Below, one piece after another: positions 8,770 to 16,837 of a stretch of 47,543 bases of DNA (position 1 is the stretch's first letter; every line of letters starts with the position of its first letter). The DNA comes from CAKRZE01 sp045617585 (lineage in GTDB: Bacteria; Bacillota; Clostridia; Oscillospirales; CAG-272). The notes beneath the pieces are model-generated. The model made no database searches. It was not told where the DNA came from and saw only the letters and a program-made list of their open reading frames with translations. The stretch covers positions 1-47,543 of the forward strand of contig JAZLIW010000155.1 of NCBI GenBank assembly GCA_045617585.1, written 5' to 3'. Position numbers and translations under genes: made by a program.

Positions 8770-8778
8770 TGATATAAT
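8770..8778 (+). promoter_or_regulatory. Extended -10 promoter for the beta-helix gene
   Basis: TGATATAAT (8770-8778) has a TGn extension before a perfect TATAAT. No good -35 is seen at 17 nt. The leader to the start at 8880 is about 95 nt. Confidence 0.5.
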
Positions 8779-8812
8779 GAATCAAGTAACGCGGCTGATA
8801 AAACGCCCCGCG

Positions 8813-8840
8813 GCACCGGACCGATAAATGGGTCCCGTGC
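8813..8840 (+). other. Hairpin in the leader of the beta-helix gene
   Basis: GCAC-C-GGACC (8813-8822) pairs with GGTCC-C-GTGC (8831-8840) around an 8-nt loop with one internal mismatch. It lies between the promoter and the ribosome site and has no T-run. It could stabilise the mRNA or be chance. Confidence 0.3.
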
Positions 8841-8879
8841 GCGGAACGTCATTCACCGTATGATCGGAGGAATTACATT

Positions 8880-10691
8880 TTGAAAACCGTTTTGATCGGA
8901 AAAGGCGGATTCGGCTCGCCCGAAGAAGCCTTCGGATACGCAAAAACCGTCCTTGCCCCGGAAGAGGATCTGACCTTCCGCGTGGAGGGTGAGGTCCTTA
9001 TGACACGGCCCGCCGTCCTTGACGCTGAGCTGCTCCGCGGGAGAAAAACGCTTGTGGAGGGCGGACCCGGCGCCGTGATCACCGGCGGGATCCGCGTCAC
9101 AAACTTCCGCAGCGCCGGGAACGGTCTGTGGTATGCATCCGTACCGGAAGCGCACTACACCCGCACCCTCTTCCTTGACGGGAAGTTTGCCTGCCGTCCT
9201 TCGACCGAGCCGATCACCGCGCACGGCTGGGATCTGACGGTCGGGAACTGCGATTTTTACGAAGAAAACGGAGAGGTCACGGGGCTCGTCACCGACGATC
9301 CGAAACCCCTCACGTGGAAGAACCCGCGCGACGTGGAGATCATCTTCAACGTCGGCTGGACGCATCACGTCATCCCGATCCGTTCGGTCGAGCGGAACGC
9401 CGACGGAAAAACGGTCATACGTCCGCTCCGCGTCCCCTTTGACGTATCCCGGGAGATGAGAGGTGTCAGCATCGGCGGCTGCCCCACCTGCTTTGAAAAC
9501 GTCTTCGAAGAGATGAAGCAGCCGGGCGAATGGTATTTTGACCGGACCGAAAAGAAGCTCTGGCTCATGCTCGCGCCCGGCGACACGCCGGCGAGACACA
9601 CGGTCGAGCTGCCTCTGACCGACCGGCTGTTCCTGATCGAAGGAACGGTCGAAGAAAAGGTCGGTGATCTGCATTTCCGCGGTCTCACCTTCCGGTGTAC
9701 CTCTTTCCTGCGTCCGAACGAATACGGTCACTCCGATCTGCAGGCAGGCTTTACGAGAGAGGGCTCCGAAACCGAAATGCCGCAGTACGAAAAGCCCTTT
9801 GAACTCGATAACCTCAAGCTCCCGGGCACGGTCCGCGTCATCGCCGCGAAAAACGTCACCTTTACGGACTGCGTCTTTACCTGCCTCGATTCCACCGCGC
9901 TCTCCTTTGAGTTCGGTGCGGAGGACTGCACGGTCACGCACTGTACCTTCCGTGAGACCGGTGCGGGAGCGATGACCGTCGGCGACATCGGCGGGATCCG
10001 CTCTCACCATCCTTCCGACCTGCGTGAAACGGTCAGCGGGATCTGCCTCACCGACAGCACCGTCTGCAATACGGGGCGCGACTTCTTCAGCACGGCGGCG
10101 GTCCTGCTCGGGTACGTCAGAAACTGCACCGTCGTCCATAACGATATCCACGACGTCCCCTATACCGGCGTCAGCGTCGGCTGGGGCTGGGGCAACAGTG
10201 ACGTTGCCGCCGGTCCCTACCGCCCGACCCCGTGGACGACCCCATCGGTCTGCGCCGGGAACACGGTCTCCTTCAACCGCTTCACGCGCTGCATGATGAC
10301 CCTATACGACGGCGGTGCGGTCTATACGCTCGGCGCGATGGAGGGTACGGTCATCGAGGGCAACTGCATCGGCAATTCCGGCGGCTACGACGGACCCGGC
10401 TGCACCACGCTCGCGATCGCCGGTTATCAGGTCGGTCATCTCGGGCTGCCCAACGGAAAACAGTACGCCGACAAGGGTCCCTTCCCCGGCGGGATCTACC
10501 TCGACGAAGGGAGCAGAGGCATCACGGTCAGGAACAACGTGATCTGGGGTGCCGTGGCACCGCTCTTCTACCACAATCAGGTCGACGAAGGATACCGCAA
10601 AGTGGAATTCCTTGACAATATCCTGAATCTGCGTCCCGGGGACGAAGGCTTCCCCGAAGAAACGGCAAAGAACGCGGGACCGCGCTTCTGA
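8880..10691 (+). CDS. Right-handed parallel beta-helix protein
   Basis: A 603-residue protein without signal peptide. The body after about residue 260 is a run of short beta strands rich in Asn, Cys, Thr and Val (VTFTDCVFTCLDSTALSFEF, NTVSFNRFTRC, GNCIGNSGG, VRNNVIWG), typical of right-handed beta-helix proteins related to pectate lyases and polysaccharide lyases. The N-terminal 250 residues start with a GGFGSPEEAFGYAK block resembling the capping region of such proteins. It may degrade or bind a polysaccharide, but no catalytic residues can be assigned. Start is a TTG at 8880 with GGAGG 9 nt upstream; no ATG fits. It stands alone with its own promoter and a strong terminator. Confidence 0.75.
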   Translation: MKTVLIGKGGFGSPEEAFGYAKTVLAPEEDLTFRVEGEVLMTRPAVLDAELLRGRKTLVEGGPGAVITGGIRVTNFRSAGNGLWYASVPEAHYTRTLFLDGKFACRPSTEPITAHGWDLTVGNCDFYEENGEVTGLVTDDPKPLTWKNPRDVEIIFNVGWTHHVIPIRSVERNADGKTVIRPLRVPFDVSREMRGVSIGGCPTCFENVFEEMKQPGEWYFDRTEKKLWLMLAPGDTPARHTVELPLTDRLFLIEGTVEEKVGDLHFRGLTFRCTSFLRPNEYGHSDLQAGFTREGSETEMPQYEKPFELDNLKLPGTVRVIAAKNVTFTDCVFTCLDSTALSFEFGAEDCTVTHCTFRETGAGAMTVGDIGGIRSHHPSDLRETVSGICLTDSTVCNTGRDFFSTAAVLLGYVRNCTVVHNDIHDVPYTGVSVGWGWGNSDVAAGPYRPTPWTTPSVCAGNTVSFNRFTRCMMTLYDGGAVYTLGAMEGTVIEGNCIGNSGGYDGPGCTTLAIAGYQVGHLGLPNGKQYADKGPFPGGIYLDEGSRGITVRNNVIWGAVAPLFYHNQVDEGYRKVEFLDNILNLRPGDEGFPEETAKNAGPRF

Positions 10692-10717
10692 CGTCCGGTC
10701 AAGAGCCATAACGAACG

Positions 10718-10760
10718 ATACCCTCCCGAAAGGATCCGAACGTCCATCGGGAGGGTATTT
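10718..10760 (+). terminator. Rho-independent terminator after the beta-helix gene
   Basis: Perfect 12-bp arms ATACCCTCCCGA (10718-10729) and TCGGGAGGGTAT (10747-10758), followed by a short T-run. It lies between convergent genes and may also serve the ABC ATPase gene from the other side. Confidence 0.75.
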
Positions 10761-10773
10761 CATATATTGCTTA

Positions 10774-11478
10774 TCAGTTTGTTTCCCCGCCCCGGCCCGC
10801 CTCGGGCAGACCGAACCTGGCGAGATATTCCGTTTTCGTCCCGTAGAAGACCTCCGTCCCCACGTGGAGCACGTGCGTCGCGTACGCGTTCGCCGCGCCG
10901 AGGTCGTGCGTGATCATGATGACCGTGATCCCGTCCCCGTTCAGGGACGCAATGAGACGGTACATTTCCGCCGTCACCTTCGGGTCAAGCCCGGAGACCG
11001 GCTCGTCAAGAAGAAGCAGCTTTCCCGTCGCGCAAAGCGCGCGGGCAAGAAGGACGCGCTGCTGCTGCCCGCCGGACAGATCGCGGTAGCAGCGGTTTTT
11101 CAGTCCGGTGATCCCCATCCGTTCGAGATTCTCCGCAGCCGCTTTCTTATCCGCCTTCGAGTAAAAAGGACGCAGCCCGCGTCTTCCCTGACAGCCGGAA
11201 AGAACGATCTCCCACACGGTCGCCGGGAAGTCCTTCTGTACGACCGTCTGCTGCGGCAGATATCCGATCTCGTTCTGACGGAGCCCGTCTCCGGTCTCGA
11301 TCTTCCCCGCCATCGGTGCCTGCAGACCGAGAATCGTCTTCATCAGGGTCGATTTTCCCGATCCGTTTTCACCGACGATGCAGAGATATTCTCCTTGCCC
11401 GACGGCAAAATCAAGTCCGTGCAGGATCTCCTTCCCCTCGTAGCCGAGGCAGAGACCTGAACATTTCAGCAGTGACAT
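10774..11478 (-). CDS. ABC transporter ATP-binding protein, ZnuC/MntB-like metal type
   Basis: A 234-residue ABC ATPase with Walker A GENGSGKST, Q-loop YLPQQ, signature LSGGQQQRVLLARAL, Walker B LLLLDEPVSGLD and the switch His in ITHD. The pattern YLPQQ...FPATVWEIVLSG is typical of zinc/manganese importer ATPases of the ZnuC family. It would energise a membrane permease, but no permease or binding-protein gene lies beside it on either side, which is unusual for the family. A perfect promoter and a Fur-family-like box lie directly upstream and support metal control. The substrate is inferred. ATG 11478. Confidence 0.8.
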   Translation of the reverse strand: MSLLKCSGLCLGYEGKEILHGLDFAVGQGEYLCIVGENGSGKSTLMKTILGLQAPMAGKIETGDGLRQNEIGYLPQQTVVQKDFPATVWEIVLSGCQGRRGLRPFYSKADKKAAAENLERMGITGLKNRCYRDLSGGQQQRVLLARALCATGKLLLLDEPVSGLDPKVTAEMYRLIASLNGDGITVIMITHDLGAANAYATHVLHVGTEVFYGTKTEYLARFGLPEAGRGGETN

Positions 11479-11510
11479 CCCGTTTTCTCCATCCGTCCGT
11501 CCTCATAATT

Positions 11511-11525
11511 TGAAACTGATTCCCA
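11511..11525. promoter_or_regulatory. Candidate Fur/Zur/PerR-family box upstream of the ZnuC-like gene
   Basis: TGAAACTGATTCCCA matches the 7-1-7 Fur-family pattern TGATAATnATTATCA at 10 of 14 positions. It sits just downstream of the predicted transcription start, where a repressor would block the polymerase. Which family member binds, if any, is not visible. Confidence 0.35.
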
Positions 11526-11538
11526 TTTTACGATTGCA

Positions 11539-11567
11539 ATTATAGCAGGAACGGGACGAAATGTCAA
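11539..11567 (-). promoter_or_regulatory. Consensus sigma-A promoter for the ZnuC-like gene
   Basis: Minus strand: -35 TTGACA (11567-11562), 17-nt spacer, -10 TATAAT (11544-11539). The -10 overlaps the palindrome ATTGCAAT (11534-11541). Confidence 0.8.
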
Positions 11568-11602
11568 GGGGGCGGAAGGATTTCTTTTTTTCCTTCGCCC
11601 CC
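11568..11602 (-). terminator. Hairpin after the anti-sigma gene
   Basis: TCCTTCGCCCCC (11591-11602) and GGGGGCGGAAGGA (11568-11580) pair with one bulge around a T-rich loop. It lies 17 bases past the anti-sigma stop on the minus strand and directly abuts the -35 of the next promoter. There is no T-run, so termination is probable but not certain. Confidence 0.45.
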
Positions 11603-11618
11603 AAAAGGACCCGTGCCG

Positions 11619-12515
11619 TTATTCCAATGGGAACCAAACGCCGTTGACAGTGAACCCGGCCACGTCGTCCGGATCGATGACCTGCGGGAACAGACCGTAG
11701 ATCTCCGTCTCTGTATCGCTGCTGAAACCGCCGACGATCTGATACCGTTCGATTTCCGGTTCGCTCCCGTCCCGCATCGTCACGCCGTATTCCTCCAGAT
11801 ATCTCGCATCGGGCGGCAGCCCCTCTACCCGGATGATCACGGAAGTAGGCGTCACCGTCACCGAACGCACCGTCAGTTCTCCGCTGTTCTTTCCGATCTC
11901 AACCGTTCTTGCCAGTTCCCTGTAATCCAGACGGAATGAGAATTCCCAGGTCGCCCGGATCCTGCTCTCGTAAAAACCCGGCTGTCTGTAATCGATAAAC
12001 GTCAGACCGATCTTTTTTCCGAGGATCGGTTCCGTCGTCATGACGCGGATCAGATACGTCAGCGTATGCGTTTCCTCGTTCCGTTCCACGCAGTCATAAT
12101 GATAACTTCCCTGCGCCTTCACCTTCAGAATAACGTCCGTAAAGCCGCCGTCCAAAGGGACCCCGTCGGGCAGGGTCAGATCTGCAACGATATACGCGGT
12201 ATGCGCGTCTCCGAACGCCTGCCTGACCGTCACGGTCGCGTTTTCCTTCGTCTGCGATTTTTCGATCACCGTCACAGCTTCCCGGAGCTGCGCGGCGCGA
12301 TCCGGGGCGATATGAAGAAAGGAAAGAAGATGCACGTCCCAGTCGAACGCCGCGGATACGCCGAGGGTGAGCGTCACGAGGACGGCAAACACAGCGGCGA
12401 TGATCGCGGCAGTACGCAGTCTCCTTGACCCCGGCCGGGCGGCAGCGGTCTCGCTCCGTTCCAGAAGCTCGTCGTCAACGGCACCGATCACGCGAAACAG
12501 ATCTGCTTTATTCAT
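11619..12515 (-). CDS. DUF4179-type membrane anti-sigma factor
   Basis: A 298-residue protein with a short cytoplasmic N-terminus (about 30 residues), one transmembrane helix at about 35-57 (AAIIAAVFAVLVTLTLGVSAAF) and a large extracytoplasmic beta-rich domain. This is the layout of DUF4179 proteins encoded beside clostridial sigma factors. The N-terminal segment is expected to hold the sigma factor at the membrane until the outer domain senses a signal; the signal is unknown. The start ATG at 12515 overlaps the sigma-factor stop by 8 nt, so translation is probably coupled and the two proteins made in fixed ratio. Confidence 0.82.
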   Translation of the reverse strand: MNKADLFRVIGAVDDELLERSETAAARPGSRRLRTAAIIAAVFAVLVTLTLGVSAAFDWDVHLLSFLHIAPDRAAQLREAVTVIEKSQTKENATVTVRQAFGDAHTAYIVADLTLPDGVPLDGGFTDVILKVKAQGSYHYDCVERNEETHTLTYLIRVMTTEPILGKKIGLTFIDYRQPGFYESRIRATWEFSFRLDYRELARTVEIGKNSGELTVRSVTVTPTSVIIRVEGLPPDARYLEEYGVTMRDGSEPEIERYQIVGGFSSDTETEIYGLFPQVIDPDDVAGFTVNGVWFPLE

Positions 12516-13068
12516 ATAAATATCCCTCCCCGATGAGCGTTTTTTTCAGTTTTTTCCGCGTTCTTGATAAGATCACCGCCACGTTGTTCTCGCTGAGTCC
12601 GTACCGTTCCGCGATCTCCGAAACCGGGTCCGCGAAAAAGTAGCGGCGGATAAAGACGTTGCCGTCCCGTTCGGGCAGCGACCGGACGAAGCGGCGCACC
12701 GTTTCCTCCAGTGCTCTTTCCTCCGCTGCCTTCTCCGTGTCCGTATCCCCGACGCACTCCTCCAGTTCGTCCAGCGGGATCAGGACGGCTTTGGCACCTC
12801 TTTTCAGCGCACCCTTTTTCTCAAGACGCGTCAAAGCGACATTGCGCGTGATCTTCGCTAAAAACGCCCGGAGGCAGGACGGACGCGCGGGCGGGATCGC
12901 GTTCCACGCGGCAAGCCACGCGTCGTTGACGCATTCCTTTTCGTCCTCCGCGTCGTGCAGGATCTGTCGGGCTACGGTGCCGCAGTACGCACCGTATTTC
13001 TTCTCCGTTTCCGTAACGGCTTCCTCCGACCTCTGCCAGTATAACTCGATGATCGTTCCGTCTTCCAT
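12508..13068 (-). CDS. Sigma-70 family (ECF-like) RNA polymerase sigma factor
   Basis: A 186-residue sigma factor with only regions 2 and 4. Region 2 spans about residues 20-85 (ARQILHDAEDEKECVNDAWLAAWNAIPP; the CVNDAWLAAW block contacts core and the -10). Region 4 is the C-terminal helix-turn-helix (FADPVSEIAERYGLSENNVAVILSRTRKKL). It directs RNA polymerase to a small regulon and is paired with the DUF4179 anti-sigma factor downstream. Start set at ATG 13068, preceded by AAGGAGAAGCCT. An in-frame GTG at 13095 lies inside a motif shared with the sigma fragment near 46.1 kb and cannot be excluded. Confidence 0.88.
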   Translation of the reverse strand: MEDGTIIELYWQRSEEAVTETEKKYGAYCGTVARQILHDAEDEKECVNDAWLAAWNAIPPARPSCLRAFLAKITRNVALTRLEKKGALKRGAKAVLIPLDELEECVGDTDTEKAAEERALEETVRRFVRSLPERDGNVFIRRYFFADPVSEIAERYGLSENNVAVILSRTRKKLKKTLIGEGYLYE

Positions 13069-13090
13069 AGGCTTCTCCTTTCTTTTCGTC

Positions 13091-13104
13091 TTCACCCATA
13101 TAGT
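13091..13104 (-). promoter_or_regulatory. 14-nt motif upstream of the sigma gene, repeated at 46091-46104
   Basis: On the minus strand the motif is ACTATATGGGTGAA. It matches 13 of 14 positions of ACTATATGAGTGAA found before the truncated sigma fragment. No ordinary sigma-A promoter was found for this operon, so the motif may be part of a self-recognised promoter or an operator. Confidence 0.35.
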
Positions 13105-13181
13105 CGGGAAAGGCTGCCCTGACCTTACAAAAAAACAAAAAGAATTTGAAATTTCCGTTTTTTCCTCCGGGAGAGGCCGGC

Positions 13182-13210
13182 TTGACAATCCTCTTCCGTT
13201 CTGTTATAAT
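13182..13210 (+). promoter_or_regulatory. Consensus sigma-A promoter for the YitT-family gene
   Basis: -35 TTGACA (13182-13187), 17-nt spacer, -10 TATAAT (13205-13210). Its position fixes the gene start at 13248, not further upstream. Confidence 0.85.
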
Positions 13211-13247
13211 GGAAGGGTCAAAACAAGCAGATTACCGAGGATACAGC

Positions 13248-13922
13248 ATGACGACCTTTGGAAAAGACCCATACCGTAAAGAAGCAGCGCCGGAACCAAA
13301 CGGAGGCAAGGAAAGCCGCGTCACCCTCTCCATGCTCCTTTGGAACGTTCTCGGAGCCGCGATCATTGCCTTCGGCATTTATAACGTCCACTCCGTGTCC
13401 GACGTGACGGAGGGTGGGATCCTCGGGCTCTCTCTGCTGCTCGAGCATTTTCTGTCCATATCTCCCGCCGTCTCCAACCTGATCCTCGACGGGATCTGCT
13501 ACCTGATCGGCTGGCGGCTCCTCGGCAGACGGTTCATCCTCTGTTCCGCAGTCGCAAGCGGCTCTTTTTCGGTTTTCTACGCGATCCTCGAGCGGTATCC
13601 GCGCGTTTTTCCGGGGATCGGGGAGCTTCCGCTCCTTGCCGCCGTCGTCGGCGCCGTCTTCGTCGGTGTAGGGACCGGGATCTGCGTGCGCTCCTGCGGC
13701 GCCGCGAGCGGAGACGACGCCCTCGCCATGAGCCTCTCCCACAAGCTGGACTGCGACATCCGGCTGATCTACCTGATCAGCGACGCGCTCGTCCTCTTTC
13801 TCTCCCTCTCCTATCTGCCGCTCGCGACCTTTGCGGATTCGCTCCTGACCGTGTTTCTCTCCGGTCAGATCATCGGCATGATACAGAAGGCAGGCAGAAA
13901 ATCATCCCCTTCCGAACCTTAA
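13248..13922 (+). CDS. YitT-family membrane protein (DUF161)
   Basis: A 224-residue membrane protein with a charged N-terminus of about 30 residues and five to six hydrophobic helices (NVLGAAIIAFGIYNVH, GGILGLSLLLEHFL, LLAAVVGAVFVGVGTGICVRSCGAASGDD). The GGILGLSLLL and GVGTGICVRSCGAASGDDALAMSL blocks match the DUF161 repeats of the YitT family. Most YitT proteins carry a C-terminal DUF2179 domain of about 80 residues; here the protein ends right after the membrane part. Function is unknown for the family. ATG 13248 has GAGGA upstream. Confidence 0.8.
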   Translation: MTTFGKDPYRKEAAPEPNGGKESRVTLSMLLWNVLGAAIIAFGIYNVHSVSDVTEGGILGLSLLLEHFLSISPAVSNLILDGICYLIGWRLLGRRFILCSAVASGSFSVFYAILERYPRVFPGIGELPLLAAVVGAVFVGVGTGICVRSCGAASGDDALAMSLSHKLDCDIRLIYLISDALVLFLSLSYLPLATFADSLLTVFLSGQIIGMIQKAGRKSSPSEP

Positions 13923-13933
13923 CAGACGCAAAT

Positions 13934-13979
13934 CGGACCGCACGGACCTTTTTCGGGTCCTGCGGTCCGTTTTTTGTTT
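13934..13979 (+). terminator. Strong terminator after the YitT-family gene
   Basis: CGGACCGCA (13934-13942) pairs with TGCGGTCCG (13961-13969) and GGACC (13944-13948) with GGTCC (13956-13960), with a one-base bulge. A T6 run follows at 13970. Confidence 0.85.
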
Positions 13980-13991
13980 CCGATCTATCGA

Positions 13992-14300
13992 TTATTCATC
14001 CTTTTCCGCGTTCACACGGTATTCCTTCAGACGGAAGTTGATTTTCTTTTCCTTCAGGCGTGCCATGATCTTTCCCTGCTCCCGTTCCGCCACCGCGCGG
14101 AGAAGCAGTGCGGCGACCGCGTCCTTCTGACCGTCGTTCATCCCGTTCCATACGGCGCGGACGAGGCCGTCCGGCACCCTCGCAAGCAGACTCGCGGCGG
14201 GATTCCCGCTTTCCGCCAGGGACTCCCTGACCTGATCGAAATATGCGTCAAACAGCGTGTCGTAGTCGATCTCGTCGATCTTCACCCGGATCTCTATCAT
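13992..14300 (-). CDS. Small protein of unknown function (102 residues)
   Basis: Not recognised. A 102-residue soluble protein starting MIEIRVKIDEIDYDTLFDAY with an acidic N-terminal half, a helical middle (ASLLARVPDGLVRAVWNGM, DAVAALLLRAVAEREQGKIMARL) and a basic C-terminus. It has no signal peptide, membrane segment or Cys. ATG 14300 follows GAAGGACGG, and a perfect promoter lies immediately upstream, so it is very probably a real, separately transcribed gene. Confidence 0.7.
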   Translation of the reverse strand: MIEIRVKIDEIDYDTLFDAYFDQVRESLAESGNPAASLLARVPDGLVRAVWNGMNDGQKDAVAALLLRAVAEREQGKIMARLKEKKINFRLKEYRVNAEKDE

Positions 14301-14327
14301 CGTTTTCCGTCCTTCGTTTTTTCTTTT

Positions 14328-14356
14328 ATTATACCCGCTATCCGTCCTTATGTCAA
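14328..14356 (-). promoter_or_regulatory. Consensus sigma-A promoter for the 102-residue protein
   Basis: Minus strand: -35 TTGACA (14356-14351), 17-nt spacer, -10 TATAAT (14333-14328). Confidence 0.8.
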
Positions 14357-14418
14357 GAGAAATGCCCGCCGCGGGGACCGGATTGAGCCTCCGCAGCAGA
14401 CACTGGAAATATATGGTA

Positions 14419-16764
14419 TCAGATGTCTCTTGCAAAGGTCAGCACGGTATGTCTGCCGCTCTGCTTTTCCTCTCCGGTCGGCTCAAAGCCCTGTCCCTTC
14501 CAGAAGGTGATCGCTTCCTCGTTCTCACGGACGCAGCCGAGGGAAACGCGGTCGTAACCCCAGCCCTTCAGCGCCGCGCGCACGTCGGCAAAGATCTGGG
14601 AGCCGATCCCGACGCCCTGCATCTCGCCGTTCACCATGAACCAGCCGATGAAAGCGGCGTTCTTATCCGGATACCCGGTGATCAGGTCCATGACGGCGAT
14701 CAGACGGTCGTCATCATAGAAGCCCACGAAGTATTTGTTCTCGGTCCCGACGTCTCCCGGGATCTCGCTGATGACCTCGGTCAGGCTCTCTCTCGTCGGT
14801 ACGGTGCGGAGCGCGCGATAATAGCGGCCGTTGGTCTTGCACAGACGGTAAACGTCGGTGATATCCGCCTCGGTGATCCGGCGCACGTCGTAATTCGTCG
14901 CAAGGGACTGCACGTCGATCGCGTTCCCGTGCTCTTCGTAATCGATCGCCTGACGAAACTGCGTCTCGTAAAGCATCCGGTAGGTACCGCCCATCGCGAG
15001 CAGCTCTTCGTGCGTGCCCTGCTCCGCGATGACGCCGTCCTTGACGACGAGGATGCAGTCGGCCTTGAGGATCGTGGAAAGACGGTGCGCGATGACGATG
15101 CTCGTTCTGCCGCGCATCATGTTTTCCAGCGCGTCCTGGATCGCGTTCTCCGAGATCGAGTCGAGGGCGCTCGTCGCCTCGTCGAGGATCAGGATCTTCG
15201 GATCCTTGAGGATCACGCGCGCGATCGAGATACGCTGTTTTTCACCGCCGGAAAGCTTGAGGCCGCGGTTGCCGACCTCGGTATCGTAGCCGTGCGGCTG
15301 ATGCGTGATGAAATCGTGGATGTTGGCGATACGGCACGCCGCCTCGACCTCCTCCATCGTCGCGTCCTGCTTCGCGTAGCGCAGGTTGTCGAGAATGGTC
15401 CCGTTGAAGAGATAGGTCTCCTGCGTCACGACGCCGACGCACTGACGCAGATATTTCAGATCCATATCTCTCACGTCCACGCCGGCGATCGAAACGCTGC
15501 CGCCGAGGACGTCGTAAAGACGCGGTATCATGTTGACGACCGTGGATTTCCCGGAGCCGGAAGGTCCGACGATCGCGTACATCTTTCCGCCCGGAACCGT
15601 AAAGTTCACGTCGGTGAGCAGCGGCTTTTCCCCGTCGTAGCTGAAGACGACGTGATCGTATACGATCGGCTGCATCTCGACGTCGGGCTTCTTTCCGTTC
15701 TCGGGAGATACGATTGTGTTTTCACGGTCGAAGTAATCGAATATACGGGTGAACAGTGCGAGAGAACGGGTAAAATCCACGCCGATATTGAGGAGAGATT
15801 CGACGGGACGGTAGAGACGGTTGATCAGCGTGACCGTCGCCGTAATGGTACCGACGGTCAGTGCGGTATCGTACTTCCCGATGATCAGAAGACCGCCGAC
15901 GAAGTAGATCAGCAGCGGGCCGATCTGACCGAACATCCCCATGACGACCGAGAAGACCTTACCGGAGCGGCGCTCCTTCAGGGAGATATCGGTGACCTCC
16001 TTGTTGATCTTCTCGAATTTGGCGTATTCCTGCTCCTCCTGCGTAAAGATCTTCACCAGCATGGAGCCGCTGACCGAAAGGGTCTCGTTGATGACCTGGT
16101 TCATTTCGTCGCTCTTCGCCTGGCTCTCGGTCAGAAGCTCGTAGCGCTTCTTTCCGGCGCTGCGCGAAGGCAGGATCAGAAGCGGGATCACGACGATACC
16201 GACGAGCGCGAGCTTCCAGTTCATAGTCAGCAGCGCGACGAGCGTCGTGATCAGCGTCGCGACGTTGCTGACGATGCTGGAAAGCGTCCCGCTGATCACG
16301 GAGCTGACGCCGCTGATATCGGTATTCATCCGGGTGATGATATCGCCCTGCTTTTCCGAGGTGAAGAAGGAGTGCGGCATATACTGCAAATGCCGGTACA
16401 TCTGGTTCTTCATATCGAAGATGATGCGCTGCGAGATCCACGAGTTGATGTAGTTCTCCAGCACGCCGATGATCTGGCTGACCGCGATCGCCCCGAACGC
16501 CATGAGAAGCAGGCGGATCAGGAGCGCAAGGTCTTCCCCGACCAGTGCCTGGTCCACGATCTTCCCGGTGATGATCGACGGCAGCAGTCCCACCGTCGCC
16601 GAGAGAAGGATCGCAATGAAAACGAAAATGAACTGAAGCCAATAAGGCTTGAGATAGGAGAAGATCCTCGTGATCAGCCCCTTTGTCACCTTCGGCATAT
16701 TTTGCTTTTCTTCTTCCGTTAAGAACCCTCTCGGGCCCAACGAATTTCTTCCTCCGCCTGCCAT
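14419..16764 (-). CDS. ABC exporter (permease-ATPase) fused to a C-terminal GNAT acetyltransferase
   Basis: A 781-residue protein. Residues about 28-345 are the six-helix type IV exporter membrane domain. Residues about 365-600 are the ATPase with Walker A GPSGSGKST (400-408), signature LSGGEKQR (504-511), Walker B ILILDEA (Glu529) and switch His560. After a linker (about 601-623), residues 624-781 form a complete GNAT domain with acetyl-CoA motif A MQGVGIGSQIF (from 715) and motif B ENEEAITFWKGQGFEP. It is one uninterrupted frame, and no ribosome site was seen ahead of the GNAT part. The ATPase looks active, so a homodimer is possible. The fusion suggests that acetylation and export of a substrate are linked; this is inference. 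ATG 16764 has GGAGG 6 nt upstream. Confidence 0.85.
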   Translation of the reverse strand: MAGGGRNSLGPRGFLTEEEKQNMPKVTKGLITRIFSYLKPYWLQFIFVFIAILLSATVGLLPSIITGKIVDQALVGEDLALLIRLLLMAFGAIAVSQIIGVLENYINSWISQRIIFDMKNQMYRHLQYMPHSFFTSEKQGDIITRMNTDISGVSSVISGTLSSIVSNVATLITTLVALLTMNWKLALVGIVVIPLLILPSRSAGKKRYELLTESQAKSDEMNQVINETLSVSGSMLVKIFTQEEQEYAKFEKINKEVTDISLKERRSGKVFSVVMGMFGQIGPLLIYFVGGLLIIGKYDTALTVGTITATVTLINRLYRPVESLLNIGVDFTRSLALFTRIFDYFDRENTIVSPENGKKPDVEMQPIVYDHVVFSYDGEKPLLTDVNFTVPGGKMYAIVGPSGSGKSTVVNMIPRLYDVLGGSVSIAGVDVRDMDLKYLRQCVGVVTQETYLFNGTILDNLRYAKQDATMEEVEAACRIANIHDFITHQPHGYDTEVGNRGLKLSGGEKQRISIARVILKDPKILILDEATSALDSISENAIQDALENMMRGRTSIVIAHRLSTILKADCILVVKDGVIAEQGTHEELLAMGGTYRMLYETQFRQAIDYEEHGNAIDVQSLATNYDVRRITEADITDVYRLCKTNGRYYRALRTVPTRESLTEVISEIPGDVGTENKYFVGFYDDDRLIAVMDLITGYPDKNAAFIGWFMVNGEMQGVGIGSQIFADVRAALKGWGYDRVSLGCVRENEEAITFWKGQGFEPTGEEKQSGRHTVLTFARDI

Positions 16765-16808
16765 ACGTTTCCTCCGGTATGATTCAGATTTTGTTTCGGA
16801 TAAAAAGT

Positions 16809-16837
16809 ATTTTACATCCATAACAAGCATAATACAA
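16809..16837 (-). promoter_or_regulatory. Promoter for the ABC-GNAT fusion gene
   Basis: Minus strand: -35 TTGTAT (16837-16832), 17-nt spacer, -10 TAAAAT (16814-16809), about 45 bases before the start codon. Confidence 0.5.

Noticed and set aside
14892..14960. Separate start for the GNAT domain behind the ABC gene
   Set aside because: No start codon with a ribosome site lies in the linker and the frame is continuous, so the fusion stands as read.
14350..16722. Long reading frame of about 790 codons on the plus strand opposite the ABC-GNAT gene
   Set aside because: It is a shadow of the GC-rich codon pattern of the real gene. It has no ribosome site, no recognisable domain and an Arg/Asp/His-rich composition typical of antisense frames.
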